NCBI RefSeq assembly: GCF_000317435.1 | Contig: NC_019751.1 | Coordinates: 2,232,001 to 2,296,000 of the forward strand | Length of the DNA: 64,000 bases | DNA from: Calothrix sp. PCC 6303 | GTDB taxonomy: Bacteria; Cyanobacteriota; Cyanobacteriia; Cyanobacteriales; Nostocaceae | Direction of reading: 5' to 3' | Shown here: positions 56,004 through 64,000 of the stretch, one piece after another | How the letters are laid out: each line of letters begins with the position of its first letter | How positions within the stretch are numbered: position 1 is the stretch's first letter | The notes under the pieces: generated by a model | Databases searched by the model: none | Told to the model about the DNA's origin: nothing | Seen by the model: the letters and a program-made list of their open reading frames with translations, nothing else | Made by a program: the position numbers and the translations under genes

Positions 56004-56378
56004 ATGGCTTTTGAGCAACTTCAACCTGCAACCCAGCAACAGGCTAGCGTTTACCTGCCCTATGTTCAGGGAAGCAAGCGTAATTTTCTGCCATACGCGA
56101 TCGCACTTTACCAAAAAGGTGCCTTGGAAGGGCAGCGCAAAATCGAAAGTAGCGAGAATGTTCCTTTTGTGGCTAGTTGGAATATCGCCACTTTACCCTC
56201 AGATTTAACCCGCTGTCGCATCCAATTTGACGATGATGCAGAACTGAGTTATGAGGTGATGACGGCAAGTTTTGAATTTGTCAATTATTTGATCGAACTT
56301 TTGGATAACTACAAACGCCATCGTTCTAGCGATTTTTCCCAAGGATTCTACCGTAAGTTGCTTAAAATAGAAGAATAA
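56004..56378 (+). CDS. Conserved hypothetical cyanobacterial protein (124 aa)
   Basis: I do not recognise a named family. The 124-residue protein is soluble, begins MAFEQLQPATQQQASVYLPY and has no Cys pair or known motif apart from a TLPSDLTRCRIQFDDDAEL strand region and a helical C-terminus with FVNYLIELLDNYKRHRSSDF. It is preceded by GGGACATTTAGGAATATGG, with AGGA as ribosome site, and followed by a terminator, so it is a real single gene. Confidence 0.75.
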   Translation: MAFEQLQPATQQQASVYLPYVQGSKRNFLPYAIALYQKGALEGQRKIESSENVPFVASWNIATLPSDLTRCRIQFDDDAELSYEVMTASFEFVNYLIELLDNYKRHRSSDFSQGFYRKLLKIEE

Positions 56379-56404
56379 GTAACTTAATCGGCATAAAATA
56401 CCAA

Positions 56405-56455
56405 AAATCAGGATTTGGAGGGATAATTTCTCTACTAATTCCTGATTTATTTTTT
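56405..56455 (+). terminator. Terminator of the 124-aa protein gene
   Basis: AAATCAGGA (56405-56413) pairs with TCCTGATTT (56440-56448) across a long loop and is followed by ATTTTTT. Confidence 0.75.
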
Positions 56456-56656
56456 GTCTTCTAATTACTGCTAGCTTGAAGATGTCGAGGATCGCGTCGG
56501 AGTAATGCCCGTTTTAGCTAAAATTATTAAACACGTAGCTAGATTCGATTAAGTTATCAGCATAATTAACCTTTTAACCACCAAGGCTAAAAGCTGACTA
56601 TTAACCACTGGACGCTCGAAGTGAATTAAGTTTATTGAATATTTAGGAGTGCGCGT

Positions 56657-57751
56657 GTGTCAAAATCCGCTAAATTTTTGCTGATAGGATCGACTGAAGC
56701 TTACAGTGGCAAATCTGCTACGGTTTTGGGCTTATCTTACCAGTTGCAGCAACAGGGACTAGATATCGCTTATGGGAAACCTCTAGGTAGTTTTTTGAGC
56801 GAGTCTGAAGGTAACTTAGTGGAGGATGATGTCCACTTTATTACCAAAAGCCTGAATTTACCCAATTCTCGACTAGTTCCAACTTTATTTGTTCTCAGCG
56901 AGTTAGCTATCCAAAAACGTTTAGTTGGTGAAGATCAAGTTGATTACCAAGATACTTTAGCAAAACAATATCTTCAAAAAACTTGGGGTGATTTGGTACT
57001 GCTGGAAGGGGCTGCTAATCTCGAAGAAGGCTCCCTATTTGATTTATCGTTGCTACAGATAGCTGATACTGTAGATGCATCAGTGTTACTAGTTGTACGC
57101 TATGAATCGCTACTTTCCACCGAAGCCATTATATCGGCAAAGCGCCGTATCGGCGATCGCTTAATTGGTGTAGTGGTTAATGGCATTCCCCCAGTTCAAC
57201 TACCAGCCGTCAACACCACACTACGTCCTTTCTTGGAAGCACAAGGAATTCGAGTTTTGGGAATGCTACCCGAAAGCGATTTACTCCGCAGTGTCAGAGT
57301 TGGTGAATTAGTTAAACAACTCAATGCCGAAGTTCTTTGTCGTAGCGATCGCTTAGACTTAATGGTGGAAAGTTTGGCAATTGGGGCAATGAATGTCAAC
57401 TCTGCCGTCAAATACTTCCGTAAACGTCATAATATGGCAGTTGTAACCGGAGGCGATCGCGTTGAGATTCAACAGGCTGCTTTAGAAACTTCTACTCAGT
57501 GTTTAATTCTCACCGGACAGTTACCACCTCCAGATTTTATCCTCAATCGTGCTGAAGAATTGGAGATTCCCATTTTGTCAGTTGATTTAGATACGTTAAC
57601 TACTGTGGAAATTGTGGATAAAGCTTTTGGGCAAGTTCGTCTCCATGAACCCATCAAAGTTCACTGTATCAGCCAATTAATGACCGAACATTTTGATGTT
57701 AATCGTCTCATCTCAATTTTAGGGTTAACCCCAGCTACTGCTGCTAAATAA
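56657..57751 (+). CDS. BioD-like / DRTGG phosphotransacetylase-family protein
   Basis: A 364-residue protein from GTG 56657, preceded by TTAGGAG. Residues 1-210 form a P-loop domain of dethiobiotin-synthetase type (LLIGSTEAYSGKSATVLGL, LVLLEGAANLEEGSLFDLS). Residues 215-350 are a DRTGG domain (MAVVTGGDRVEIQQAALE, CLILTGQLPPP), the pair seen in the N-terminal part of long Pta enzymes without the acetyltransferase domain. Probably regulatory or ATP/GTP-binding; role in acetyl-phosphate metabolism unproven. A monooxygenase-like gene ends 5 bp downstream on the other strand. Confidence 0.88.
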   Translation: MSKSAKFLLIGSTEAYSGKSATVLGLSYQLQQQGLDIAYGKPLGSFLSESEGNLVEDDVHFITKSLNLPNSRLVPTLFVLSELAIQKRLVGEDQVDYQDTLAKQYLQKTWGDLVLLEGAANLEEGSLFDLSLLQIADTVDASVLLVVRYESLLSTEAIISAKRRIGDRLIGVVVNGIPPVQLPAVNTTLRPFLEAQGIRVLGMLPESDLLRSVRVGELVKQLNAEVLCRSDRLDLMVESLAIGAMNVNSAVKYFRKRHNMAVVTGGDRVEIQQAALETSTQCLILTGQLPPPDFILNRAEELEIPILSVDLDTLTTVEIVDKAFGQVRLHEPIKVHCISQLMTEHFDVNRLISILGLTPATAAK

Positions 57752-57756
57752 TCAAG

Positions 57757-58230
57757 CTATATTTGCTTTAGGACATTAACTAAAGACTTTTTCCTTGGTA
57801 TCAGTGGTAGTGGTTGTCCGGTTATCGCAGCAAATCTGGGCTGACTAACTTTTTTCTCTAAATGAGATGTCGAAGGACTAGTTAGACGGGTAAAATGTCC
57901 ATCTTCAAGGATGTGCAGATAAGCTTCTTCCATACTTGGCAAATTCCTATCTGGCTGTTCCCAGTGAACTAATACAGCTTCATCACACCATTTTTGTAGC
58001 AGTGGCATCGCCCGACGATGTGCCCCAGAATTGCGGTAATCTTGCATTGCCTGCCGATTCTCCCACATCGTCACCGTCCAATATCCACCACAGTCATCCT
58101 GAATTAACCTACCACCCACAAATCCATGAATATTGATAATTTGCCAAGCACTGGTGGCTGTATGCCATAAAAAATTAGGCAAATAACGATTAGATTTAAG
58201 ATGTAGACGTGTTACTGAAACTAAAATCAT
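57757..58230 (-). CDS. ABM-fold (dimeric alpha-beta barrel) monooxygenase-like protein
   Basis: A 157-residue protein resembling small spheroidene-monooxygenase or antibiotic-biosynthesis-monooxygenase-fold proteins: ILVSVTRLHLKSNRYLPNF, GFVGGRLIQDDCGGYWTVTM and WENRQAMQDYRNSGAHRRAM. The last 50 residues are an unusual tail. Enzyme activity is not established. It is transcribed away from a PadR regulator gene 96 bp off, with a long inverted repeat between, so it is the likely target of that regulator. Confidence 0.8.
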   Translation of the reverse strand: MILVSVTRLHLKSNRYLPNFLWHTATSAWQIINIHGFVGGRLIQDDCGGYWTVTMWENRQAMQDYRNSGAHRRAMPLLQKWCDEAVLVHWEQPDRNLPSMEEAYLHILEDGHFTRLTSPSTSHLEKKVSQPRFAAITGQPLPLIPRKKSLVNVLKQI

Positions 58231-58251
58231 CAGATAAATCCTGAATCAAAT

Positions 58252-58303
58252 TTATTCAACTTTATGACTATTAATTTAATATAATACTCAAATAGTTGAA
58301 TAA
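58252..58303. promoter_or_regulatory. Palindromic operator candidate for PadR
   Basis: TTATTCAACT (58252-58261) and AGTTGAATAA (58294-58303) form a perfect 10-bp inverted repeat 32 bases apart, centred between the divergent genes. Inside it TCAA-ATAG-TTGA near the PadR side is a smaller palindrome. A TAATATAAT stretch between the arms could be a -10 element. Dimeric winged-helix PadR proteins usually bind such sites next to their own gene. Confidence 0.6.
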
Positions 58304-58326
58304 TAAATTAAAGAAACTTAACAACA

Positions 58327-58890
58327 ATGGCTTTAGCGCACGCACTTTTAGCAGCATTAATCGATAGTCCCTGTAGCGGATATGACTTAGCAAAACGGTT
58401 TAACGGTTCTGTTGGCTTTTTCTGGTCAGCCAGCTATCAGCAAATTTACCGAGAATTATCCAAACTAGAAGCACAAGCATGGATTAATGCCGAAATAATT
58501 TACCAAGAAAATCGCCCAGACAAAAAAAATTATCAGATCACTGAACTAGGTAAAGCAAAATTACAGGAATGGATAGCCCAACCCAGTGAACCAATGGCAT
58601 TTAAAGATGATTTACTCGTGAAGATATTCGCAGGATATGTAGCCTCACCTGCAATAATATTGGCAGAAATCGAAAATCATCGGCAAATACATCAACAGCG
58701 TCTAGAAGAGTACCAAGATATCCAAAAAAAAGGTTTCACTAACCCCGATAAACTAGATATAACAGCCAAATATCAGTATTTGACACTGCGAAATGGTATC
58801 CGCTACGAAACAGAATGGTTAGCTTGGTGCTGTGAAGCGATCGCATTACTCCAAGACATAGAAAATGAACCTAATAATTCTAATCTTTAA
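58327..58890 (+). CDS. PadR-family transcriptional regulator
   Basis: A 187-residue regulator. The winged-helix domain covers residues 1-80 (LAALIDSPCSGYDLAKRF, SYQQIYRELSKLEAQAWI, YQITELGKAKLQEWI), followed by a Vir-type alpha-helical dimerisation domain (LVKIFAGYVASPAIILAEIE). PadR proteins are mostly repressors relieved by phenolic or other small molecules. It is divergent from the ABM-fold gene. The ATG is preceded by AAAGAAAC, a weak ribosome site. Confidence 0.92.
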   Translation: MALAHALLAALIDSPCSGYDLAKRFNGSVGFFWSASYQQIYRELSKLEAQAWINAEIIYQENRPDKKNYQITELGKAKLQEWIAQPSEPMAFKDDLLVKIFAGYVASPAIILAEIENHRQIHQQRLEEYQDIQKKGFTNPDKLDITAKYQYLTLRNGIRYETEWLAWCCEAIALLQDIENEPNNSNL

Positions 58891-58968
58891 GTTCTGCAAG
58901 AAGTCGAACGACAAACACTGTATGTCTGCTAAAATAGCTTGGTTGTTTAATCTGAAATTTGTCCGTCT

Positions 58969-59475
58969 TTGAGCCAGTCAATAGACCTTGTCAACAACAT
59001 CGATACATTAGCGCAAGAACTGGCGACAATCCAGCAAACTGGTTCTAAGCGAATCGCGCTGCTGGGTTCTCGCCATGTCCCGATTACGCATCAGAGTTTG
59101 ATTGAGATGATGACTTATGCCCTGGTACTATCAGGCAACCGAGTCATTACCTCCGGTGCTACAGGCACCAACTCAGCTGCTATTCGCGGGGCAATGCGCG
59201 CCGATCCCAACTTCTTGACGGTAATCTTACCGCAAAGCTTGGAACGTCAGCCACTAGAATCACGCCAGCAACTCGAACAAGTAATGCATCTGGTGGAAAA
59301 TTCCAGTAACGATAACTTGTCGTTAGCAGAGGCAAGTTCCCTGTGCAATCAGGAAATTGTTTCCCGTTGTCAGCAACTAATTTGCTTCGCATTTCATGAT
59401 AGCCGCACTCTACTAGAAACATGTAGGGATGCTGAAGAACAACGTAAGGTGGTGACGCTATTTTATTTTGATTAA
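58969..59475 (+). CDS. DprA/LOG-like Rossmann protein
   Basis: A 168-residue protein from TTG 58969; no ATG is near. RIALLGSRHVPITHQS and NRVITSGATGTNSAAIRGAM match the nucleotide-binding motifs of the DprA/Smf and LOG superfamily, but the protein is shorter than DprA and lacks its second half. Later Cys and Arg residues (SLCNQEIVSRCQQLICF) are not diagnostic. It may bind nucleotide or ssDNA; the cyanobacterial function is unknown. Confidence 0.7.
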   Translation: MSQSIDLVNNIDTLAQELATIQQTGSKRIALLGSRHVPITHQSLIEMMTYALVLSGNRVITSGATGTNSAAIRGAMRADPNFLTVILPQSLERQPLESRQQLEQVMHLVENSSNDNLSLAEASSLCNQEIVSRCQQLICFAFHDSRTLLETCRDAEEQRKVVTLFYFD

Positions 59476-59908
59476 ATGAACAATAGAAGCTGGTTTTACC
59501 GATTCGTTTACTTCCAAGCAATCATTTGTTAGGCAGTAAAAGGGTGAAAGTGGATAGTTAGTTATTTAATTAATTTACCTCTTTCACTCACAAAGAGTTG
59601 CATTTGTCAATAGATAAATTTGAATCTGCTTCACCGAACTATATAGAAATAGTTTCTCTGGTGTTTGCGATGTACTCGCAAAACCAGATAACATTTCTAT
59701 GAAATTTTCTAATGCTTTTGAGACGATGCTCCTAATACTATTCAAAAAATCATTGCAACAGATAATCTGTAGGTAGAGATTTAGCACTGTGCTTTACTCC
59801 CGCCAACCCATCTGTCATATTGTTGTATCTGGTATGGGCTATTTTAATTAGCTATATTTTGATCGCAATTACTTAACTGTCTGAATAAATATTTTAGATA
59901 CAAATTAA
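59476..59908. other. Spacer with a long hairpin
   Basis: No gene supported. It contains the extended hairpin at 59643-59700 and AT-rich sequence before the MAPEG gene. Confidence 0.5.
59643..59700. repeat. 58-base extended hairpin, possible structured RNA
   Basis: Inner stem CTGGT-TTTGCGA / TCGCAAA-ACCAG (one bulged G, loop TGTAC) is framed by ATAGAAAT (59643-59650) and ATTTCTAT (59693-59700). It does not end in a T run and is away from any stop codon, so it is neither a typical terminator nor part of a recognised repeat here. Confidence 0.55.
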
Positions 59909-60322
59909 ATGCCGAATAATCCTATTCTCTTATACTCAATCATTGCTGCATCGGCACTAATTTATGTACCATTTCTGGTAGTTGGGTATGCTCGTGCAAG
60001 CTTAGGTTACGATGTTTCCGCCCCCCGTGCAATGTTTGATAGATTACCAGCATACGCTCAACGGGCAACATGGGCACATCAAAACTCCTTTGAAACCTTT
60101 ATGCTATTTGCCGCAGCAGCATTAATGGCATATGTAACGGGTGTAGAATCATTTTACGCAACTTATGCAGCGATCGCATTTGTCATCGCCCGCCTATTTT
60201 ACTCGGTTTTCTATATCCTAAATATTCCCATCATGCGATCGCTGATGTTCGCCAGCGGTGGACTTGCAACTTTAACTCTTTTTGTTTTGAGCATTCTTAA
60301 AGTAAATAGTTCAGGTGTATAA
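59909..60322 (+). CDS. MAPEG-family membrane protein
   Basis: A 137-residue protein with four membrane spans, of the MAPEG family (microsomal glutathione transferase and leukotriene synthase relatives). Family signs are RASLGYDVSAPRAMFDRLP, ATWAHQNSFETFMLFAAAAL and RLFYSVFYILNIPIMRSLM. Members use glutathione to conjugate or reduce lipid-like substrates; in cyanobacteria role unknown. It is followed 139 bp later by the YajQ-like gene. Confidence 0.92.
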   Translation: MPNNPILLYSIIAASALIYVPFLVVGYARASLGYDVSAPRAMFDRLPAYAQRATWAHQNSFETFMLFAAAALMAYVTGVESFYATYAAIAFVIARLFYSVFYILNIPIMRSLMFASGGLATLTLFVLSILKVNSSGV

Positions 60323-60461
60323 AATTCGTAGGGAATATAGAAGAATCTATATGAACAAGAAGCAGGGAAAATCCTTCTTTCCCGAAAATTGGTAGAGTAA
60401 GAGCGTAATTCCCTCTTTCCATTACCCCCTAACTCCTCACCCAACCTAAAACATACTTCCT

Positions 60462-60953
60462 ATGGCTTCAACATATTCCTTCGACATAGTTAGCGATTTT
60501 GATCGCCAAGAATTGGTTAATACCATAGATCAAGTCAGCCGTGATGTCATTAGTCGCTATGATCTCAAAGACACAAAAACAACAGTTGAACTGGGTGATG
60601 AAGTAATTACCGTCAACACGGATAGCGAATTTACCCTTGAATCAGTACACACTATTCTCCGGGAAAAAGCAGCTAAACGTAGTCTTTCCCAAAAAATCTT
60701 TGATTTTGGCAAAGTTGAATCCGCTAGCGGTAATCGAGTTCGTCAAGAAATCAAATTGCAAAAAGGCATCAGTCAAGAAATTGCCAAACAAATTTCTAAA
60801 TTGATTCGTGACGAGTTTAAAAAAGTTCAAGCTTCGATTCAAGGTGATGCAGTCAGAGTATCAGCCAAAAATAAAGATGACTTACAAGTCGTCATTCAAA
60901 GAATGAAGCAAGAAGACTTTCCAGTTGCCCTACAATTCACCAATTACCGTTAG
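60462..60953 (+). CDS. YajQ-family nucleotide-binding protein
   Basis: A 163-residue YajQ-like protein: [20 protein letters not shown] at the start, then [32 protein letters not shown] and [19 protein letters not shown] at the end ([10 protein letters not shown]). Length is exactly that of the family. Some YajQ members bind cyclic di-GMP and affect transcription; in most species the function remains open. Cytosolic. Confidence 0.95.
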   Translation: MASTYSFDIVSDFDRQELVNTIDQVSRDVISRYDLKDTKTTVELGDEVITVNTDSEFTLESVHTILREKAAKRSLSQKIFDFGKVESASGNRVRQEIKLQKGISQEIAKQISKLIRDEFKKVQASIQGDAVRVSAKNKDDLQVVIQRMKQEDFPVALQFTNYR

Positions 60954-61200
60954 AACGGCAGAAACAGTTAAAGGGGGTAAATGCGATCGCGCTAACGATG
61001 CAACTTACCCCCATATTGCCCAGATGATTAGCCTGGAACCATTGTTATGCCCAAGTGTCTAATAATCTAAGTATCCGCTCAAATTACCGAAATGTCACTG
61101 GTGTTGATACTGAAGTTGCGGATATTTCTCAAAAGTTAATGAATAACTAGGGGATAAAACATTAACTGATAACTGTTCACTGTTCATTGATAACTGATTT
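60954..61200. other. Spacer with gene-like debris and heptamer array
   Basis: A short frame near 61030-61149 reads VSNNLSIRSNYRNVTGVDTE and more but has no start, so it may be debris of a lost gene. Five heptamers (ACTGATA, ACTGTTC twice, ATTGATA, ACTGATT) fill 61165-61199 and touch the next gene's stop codon. Confidence 0.5.
61165..61199. repeat. STRR array: five tandem heptamers
   Basis: Units begin at 61165, 61172, 61179, 61186 and 61193. They are the same ACTGATA/ACTGTTC family as 39737-39792 and again end at the 3' end of a minus-strand gene. Confidence 0.85.
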
Positions 61201-61893
61201 TCACTTTTGCAGTTTAGATTTATTCATATTCTTGCTTTTCCCCTTGATGACAAACATCGCTGCCATAGTTGCGAATAAAGCAAATATAGAGTTCGCTTCC
61301 GGGATTGCTTTTGTATAGAAACTCGCAACCCGGATAGGTCCATCTTGATCTGCTGGTGCAGGTGGTGCAGGTGGTATAATTCCACCACCAGGTGCTAAAT
61401 TTGGTGTGCTGAAAAATCTGTTATAGAATATTTTCCCTTTGGGTATTTTTCCACCAGCAAAGATAATTCTATTTCCAGTTACGGAAATGTCGTCAAAAAT
61501 ATCTTCCAAACCTGGTATGGTAGAAAACCCAATTTTCCCATCTCCGTTAACATCTCCCCATTGAACCTCTTCCTGATTGAATGGAGGGGTTGAATCGGAA
61601 TTAGTGTAAGCAAGAGTCTCCAAATCGAATACCAAACTTCCGATATCTCGCTTGGTTCCATTCAGCAAATTATTCGCAGAATCGGGAACTCCATATCTAA
61701 TTACTTGCCCCGGTTCTATTTCTGGTACTAAAGTTCTAGGATTTCTAGTTTTGAGAATATCTTGATTAGCTGTAGTCACAATTGGTTCTACTAAAATAAT
61801 CGCATCCGCTGTTTCCGCTCCAAAAACACCGATTACCGTTCCCAGAGCAAAGACTGCACCACTAATTTGGGATACACTTAAAGAAAACTTCAT
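61201..61893 (-). CDS. PEP-CTERM sorting-domain protein
   Basis: A 230-residue exported protein. Signal peptide ends about ETADA, and the C-terminus has AIPEANSIFALFATMAAMF followed by a Lys-rich tail, the PEP-CTERM exosortase signal in a variant form. The mature part has a calcium-loop-like DVNGDGKIG (dockerin/EF-hand type) and a Pro-rich GGGIIPPAPPAPADQ linker before the sorting signal. Not otherwise recognised. Confidence 0.8.
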   Translation of the reverse strand: MKFSLSVSQISGAVFALGTVIGVFGAETADAIILVEPIVTTANQDILKTRNPRTLVPEIEPGQVIRYGVPDSANNLLNGTKRDIGSLVFDLETLAYTNSDSTPPFNQEEVQWGDVNGDGKIGFSTIPGLEDIFDDISVTGNRIIFAGGKIPKGKIFYNRFFSTPNLAPGGGIIPPAPPAPADQDGPIRVASFYTKAIPEANSIFALFATMAAMFVIKGKSKNMNKSKLQK

Positions 61894-62084
61894 AAACTTC
61901 TCGGTAATTTAAAGTTTTGACTAAGAAATATAGCTAGCTATACCCGTAATAGTACCGTGATTAGATGAAGATCAAAGGTAAAGTTATAAGAAGTTAAGGT
62001 TAGGAAACAGGCGTGATGTACAAACCATTAGTTATTTAATGCGATCGCATTCACAACCAAAGGTACATAAAAAGGTCAGCTTAT

Positions 62085-63581
62085 TTAATCATTACGTGCG
62101 TGTTCAAATTCATATACATAAAATAGCCGACTCAATTTTTTCAACAGGTATCCTGTGGCGGTAAATAAAATTGCTCCTATTAGCAAGCACCAAAAAGCAA
62201 GCGGTGGGATAATTAGCGCTGATGCGGATGTTTGTTCCAAAGATGCAACAGCAACTTGGGTTGCCACAGCGCGTGCATCAATAATTACACCTAAAAAGCC
62301 ACAAATTACGGCTGCTACAAAAGATAATATTGTCAAACGATTAATATTTTTTAAAGCATCTTGACAAACACTACAGTGTTGGGTGTGTGTTCCCCAAACA
62401 TCAAATAGCTTCTGCTTATCTGTCTCTGGTGCAGGGAGTTGTACATTATATTCTGATGCCCAATCAATATTACCTCCTGCTCGTTTTTCTAACCAGTTAC
62501 GAAACGCAATCACCATTTTATCTTGGGGATTGGGTGTATAAACTGCATCTAACCATCTATCATTTTGTTTTTGGGCTAGTGCTTTTTCCTGGTAGTGTAG
62601 AAATACCATATCTTGATGCAAAAATATCGAAGCTAAGATATGACCTAACCAAATTGGCATTGGTAATGCGAAAAATCCTAAACCTGGAGGTGTTTTATTT
62701 TCGTGATTTTTCACTAATACCTGACATCCAATATGCCGACACCATCCGGGACGAGTTGGTGTAGCATATAAAGCCAGAATCATTTGACCACCATCTTCAA
62801 AAGTTGAAACAATCCGCATGTGACAAGGCGGTTGAAAATCAGCAATTGATTGTTTGATATTCGCAGCAGTGGGTGTGACTTCATAGGAAAACCCTTCTTG
62901 AGTTGACATTTGCCGCAACCCAATCATGTCATAGTATCTTGGATCTTTGTATCGGTTGCCTACGATGCCATGATGGGAAACGGGTACATGTGCAGGATCA
63001 GCAACATTTTCCATGAAAAAATCCCATCCATAGGGAAGATCACGGAAATTCCAAAATAGTTTTATAACCTTATCTGACTGATTTTCAAGTTCCGGTAAGA
63101 TTCTAGGTGCTTTTAATTGACTCTCAACTAAAGCTTGGGAACCAGATTCTGCCCACACCCACAACAATCCCTGTTTTTCTTGGGTTGGATAAACAACAGC
63201 ACAAGATTTGGGATTTGAACAATGTTTGGCTTCAGTTTGTTTATCTTTAGTTTGGGGAATGTTGACGCAATTTCCCTGACTATCAAAACGCCAAGCATGG
63301 TAAGCACATAAAAGCGTACCATCGGCTTCAACTCTCCCTTCCGAAAGAGGTACTAATCGATGGGGACAAGCATCTTCAAAACAGCACCATTTTCCTGAAC
63401 CATCTCGCCACAAAACAATATCTTTTCCTAATAATTGCATTCCATGGGGACGAGACGAGTCTAAAAAATCCACAACAGCAACTGGATACCACTGCTTTTT
63501 CCATTGAAATAGTTCTTCTTCTGGTGCTAATTCTACGTTGGTATCACACTTTTCACTTTGTAAATTGTTGTAGGTTGTCAC
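62085..63581 (-). CDS. PaO/Tic55-type Rieske oxygenase
   Basis: A 498-residue enzyme. Rieske motif CPHRLVPLSEG ... CAYHAWRF (CxH...CxxH) near residues 68-100; mononuclear iron site in FMENVADPAHVPVSHHG. Near residue 390 HCSVCQDAL supplies the CxxC motif of the pheophorbide a oxygenase family (PaO, Tic55, PTC52, CAO relatives), and the C-terminus has two membrane spans. In plants such enzymes act on chlorophyll breakdown products; the cyanobacterial substrate is unknown but may be a tetrapyrrole. Confidence 0.93.
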   Translation of the reverse strand: MTTYNNLQSEKCDTNVELAPEEELFQWKKQWYPVAVVDFLDSSRPHGMQLLGKDIVLWRDGSGKWCCFEDACPHRLVPLSEGRVEADGTLLCAYHAWRFDSQGNCVNIPQTKDKQTEAKHCSNPKSCAVVYPTQEKQGLLWVWAESGSQALVESQLKAPRILPELENQSDKVIKLFWNFRDLPYGWDFFMENVADPAHVPVSHHGIVGNRYKDPRYYDMIGLRQMSTQEGFSYEVTPTAANIKQSIADFQPPCHMRIVSTFEDGGQMILALYATPTRPGWCRHIGCQVLVKNHENKTPPGLGFFALPMPIWLGHILASIFLHQDMVFLHYQEKALAQKQNDRWLDAVYTPNPQDKMVIAFRNWLEKRAGGNIDWASEYNVQLPAPETDKQKLFDVWGTHTQHCSVCQDALKNINRLTILSFVAAVICGFLGVIIDARAVATQVAVASLEQTSASALIIPPLAFWCLLIGAILFTATGYLLKKLSRLFYVYEFEHARND

Positions 63582-63703
63582 TGTAACTCCTCAGTGCTTT
63601 TGCTTTGTGTCAATTCATCCTGTTAATTCTAACTTTTTTGAATCACTAGACTTACCTTGGGGAATTTTCGGTGGTGTACAATTTCACCACCAAAATATCT
63701 AAT

Positions 63704-64000
63704 TTAAACCTTGATGTAATTGGTAACTATCTCTAAAATACGTTGAGCAGCTTTACCATCACCAAAAGGGTTAATTGCATTTGCCATCGCATCATAAGCG
63801 GCAGAATTAGCAAGTAACTCAGAAGCATTAGCAACTATTTGATGACTATCGGTACCTATCAACTTTGCAGTTCCAGCAGTGACAGCTTCCGGACGTTCGG
63901 TAGTTTCTCGCAGAACTAAAACTGGTTTCCCTAGGCTTGGTGCTTCTTCTTGTAAACCACCAGAGTCGGTGAGGAGAAGATGCGATCGCATGATGGCTCC
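63704..64000 (-). CDS. wecB: UDP-N-acetylglucosamine 2-epimerase, C-terminal part
   Basis: The minus-strand frame is open to the right edge; only the last 99 residues or so are seen. The SDSGG-like [20 protein letters not shown] and [19 protein letters not shown] are the hallmark C-terminal motifs of WecB/MnaA, which interconverts UDP-GlcNAc and UDP-ManNAc for surface polysaccharide synthesis. Start and most of the protein lie outside the window. Confidence 0.93.
   Translation of the reverse strand, partial: GAIMRSHLLLTDSGGLQEEAPSLGKPVLVLRETTERPEAVTAGTAKLIGTDSHQIVANASELLANSAAYDAMANAINPFGDGKAAQRILEIVTNYIKV

Noticed and set aside
1-64000. tRNA, rRNA or tmRNA genes
   Set aside because: I looked through the spacers for cloverleaf-like or conserved rRNA stretches and found none; a covariance search was not possible.

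Overview
The window is chromosomal DNA from a filamentous, heterocyst-forming type cyanobacterium (Nostocales). Supporting signs are many GCGATCGC (HIP1) octamers, tandem heptamer repeats of the STRR type, a kaiABC clock operon with the short Nostoc-type KaiA, a TolC/HgdD-like outer-membrane protein directly after kaiC, chlI, petL, a DnaX with an intein, PEP-CTERM proteins and an SLH-domain envelope protein. I see no rRNA, tRNA, CRISPR array, prophage or intact transposase gene.

Layout. 1-4.1 kb: RluA-family pseudouridine synthase (cut by the left edge), YegS-like lipid kinase, a 0.9 kb spacer with three hairpin terminators, aroB and the 31-residue petL. 4.2-9.1 kb (minus strand): kaiA-kaiB-kaiC-hgdD. 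9.1-14.3 kb: a repeat-bearing spacer and a divergent hybrid histidine kinase with degenerate receiver domains. 14.4-22.4 kb: ArnT-like glycosyltransferase, DUF29, a small antitoxin-like ORF, creatininase and LD-carboxypeptidase (probable operon), chlI, a SnoaL-like relic and a CPBP protease. 22.6-29.0 kb: a PEP-CTERM coiled-coil protein, then four genes (B12-radical SAM, DUF1830, SH3, L,D-transpeptidase) bracketed by two inverted copies of one repeat. 29.1-31.3 kb: a membrane protein, an ABC ATPase and a Uma2 nuclease.

31.3-37.1 kb (minus strand) is a lasso-peptide-type RiPP cluster: PqqD-like leader-binding protein, asparagine-synthetase-like cyclase lacking the glutaminase Cys, a 65-residue precursor with the canonical lasso leader motif, an HPr-kinase-like protein and an ABC exporter. 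No B2 (transglutaminase-like) leader protease is visible. 38.1-47 kb: SDR, DUF1997, DUF4079, ankyrin-repeat protein, a 1353-residue TPR/CHAT-like protein whose expected catalytic Cys is missing, and a neighbour sharing its N-terminal module.

47.5-50.5 kb: dnaX interrupted in its DE|CH motif by a 229-residue intein. The middle of this intein is open in the splicing frame, but a two-zinc-knuckle, endonuclease-like domain is readable only in another frame. Two compensating indels would explain this. 50.6-64 kb: DUF981, SLH-fasciclin protein, an overlapping radical SAM/GT2 pair, a DRTGG phosphotransacetylase-like protein, an ABM-fold protein divergent from a PadR regulator across a palindromic operator candidate, a DprA-like Rossmann protein, MAPEG, YajQ, a second PEP-CTERM protein, a PaO-type Rieske oxygenase and the C-terminal end of a UDP-GlcNAc 2-epimerase.

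The best candidates for something new are the lasso cluster without B2, the out-of-frame endonuclease in the DnaX intein, and a dispersed repeat that is read in frame inside the RluA gene and supplies the stop codon and terminator of dnaX. All family assignments are made by eye from motifs; no database search was run.
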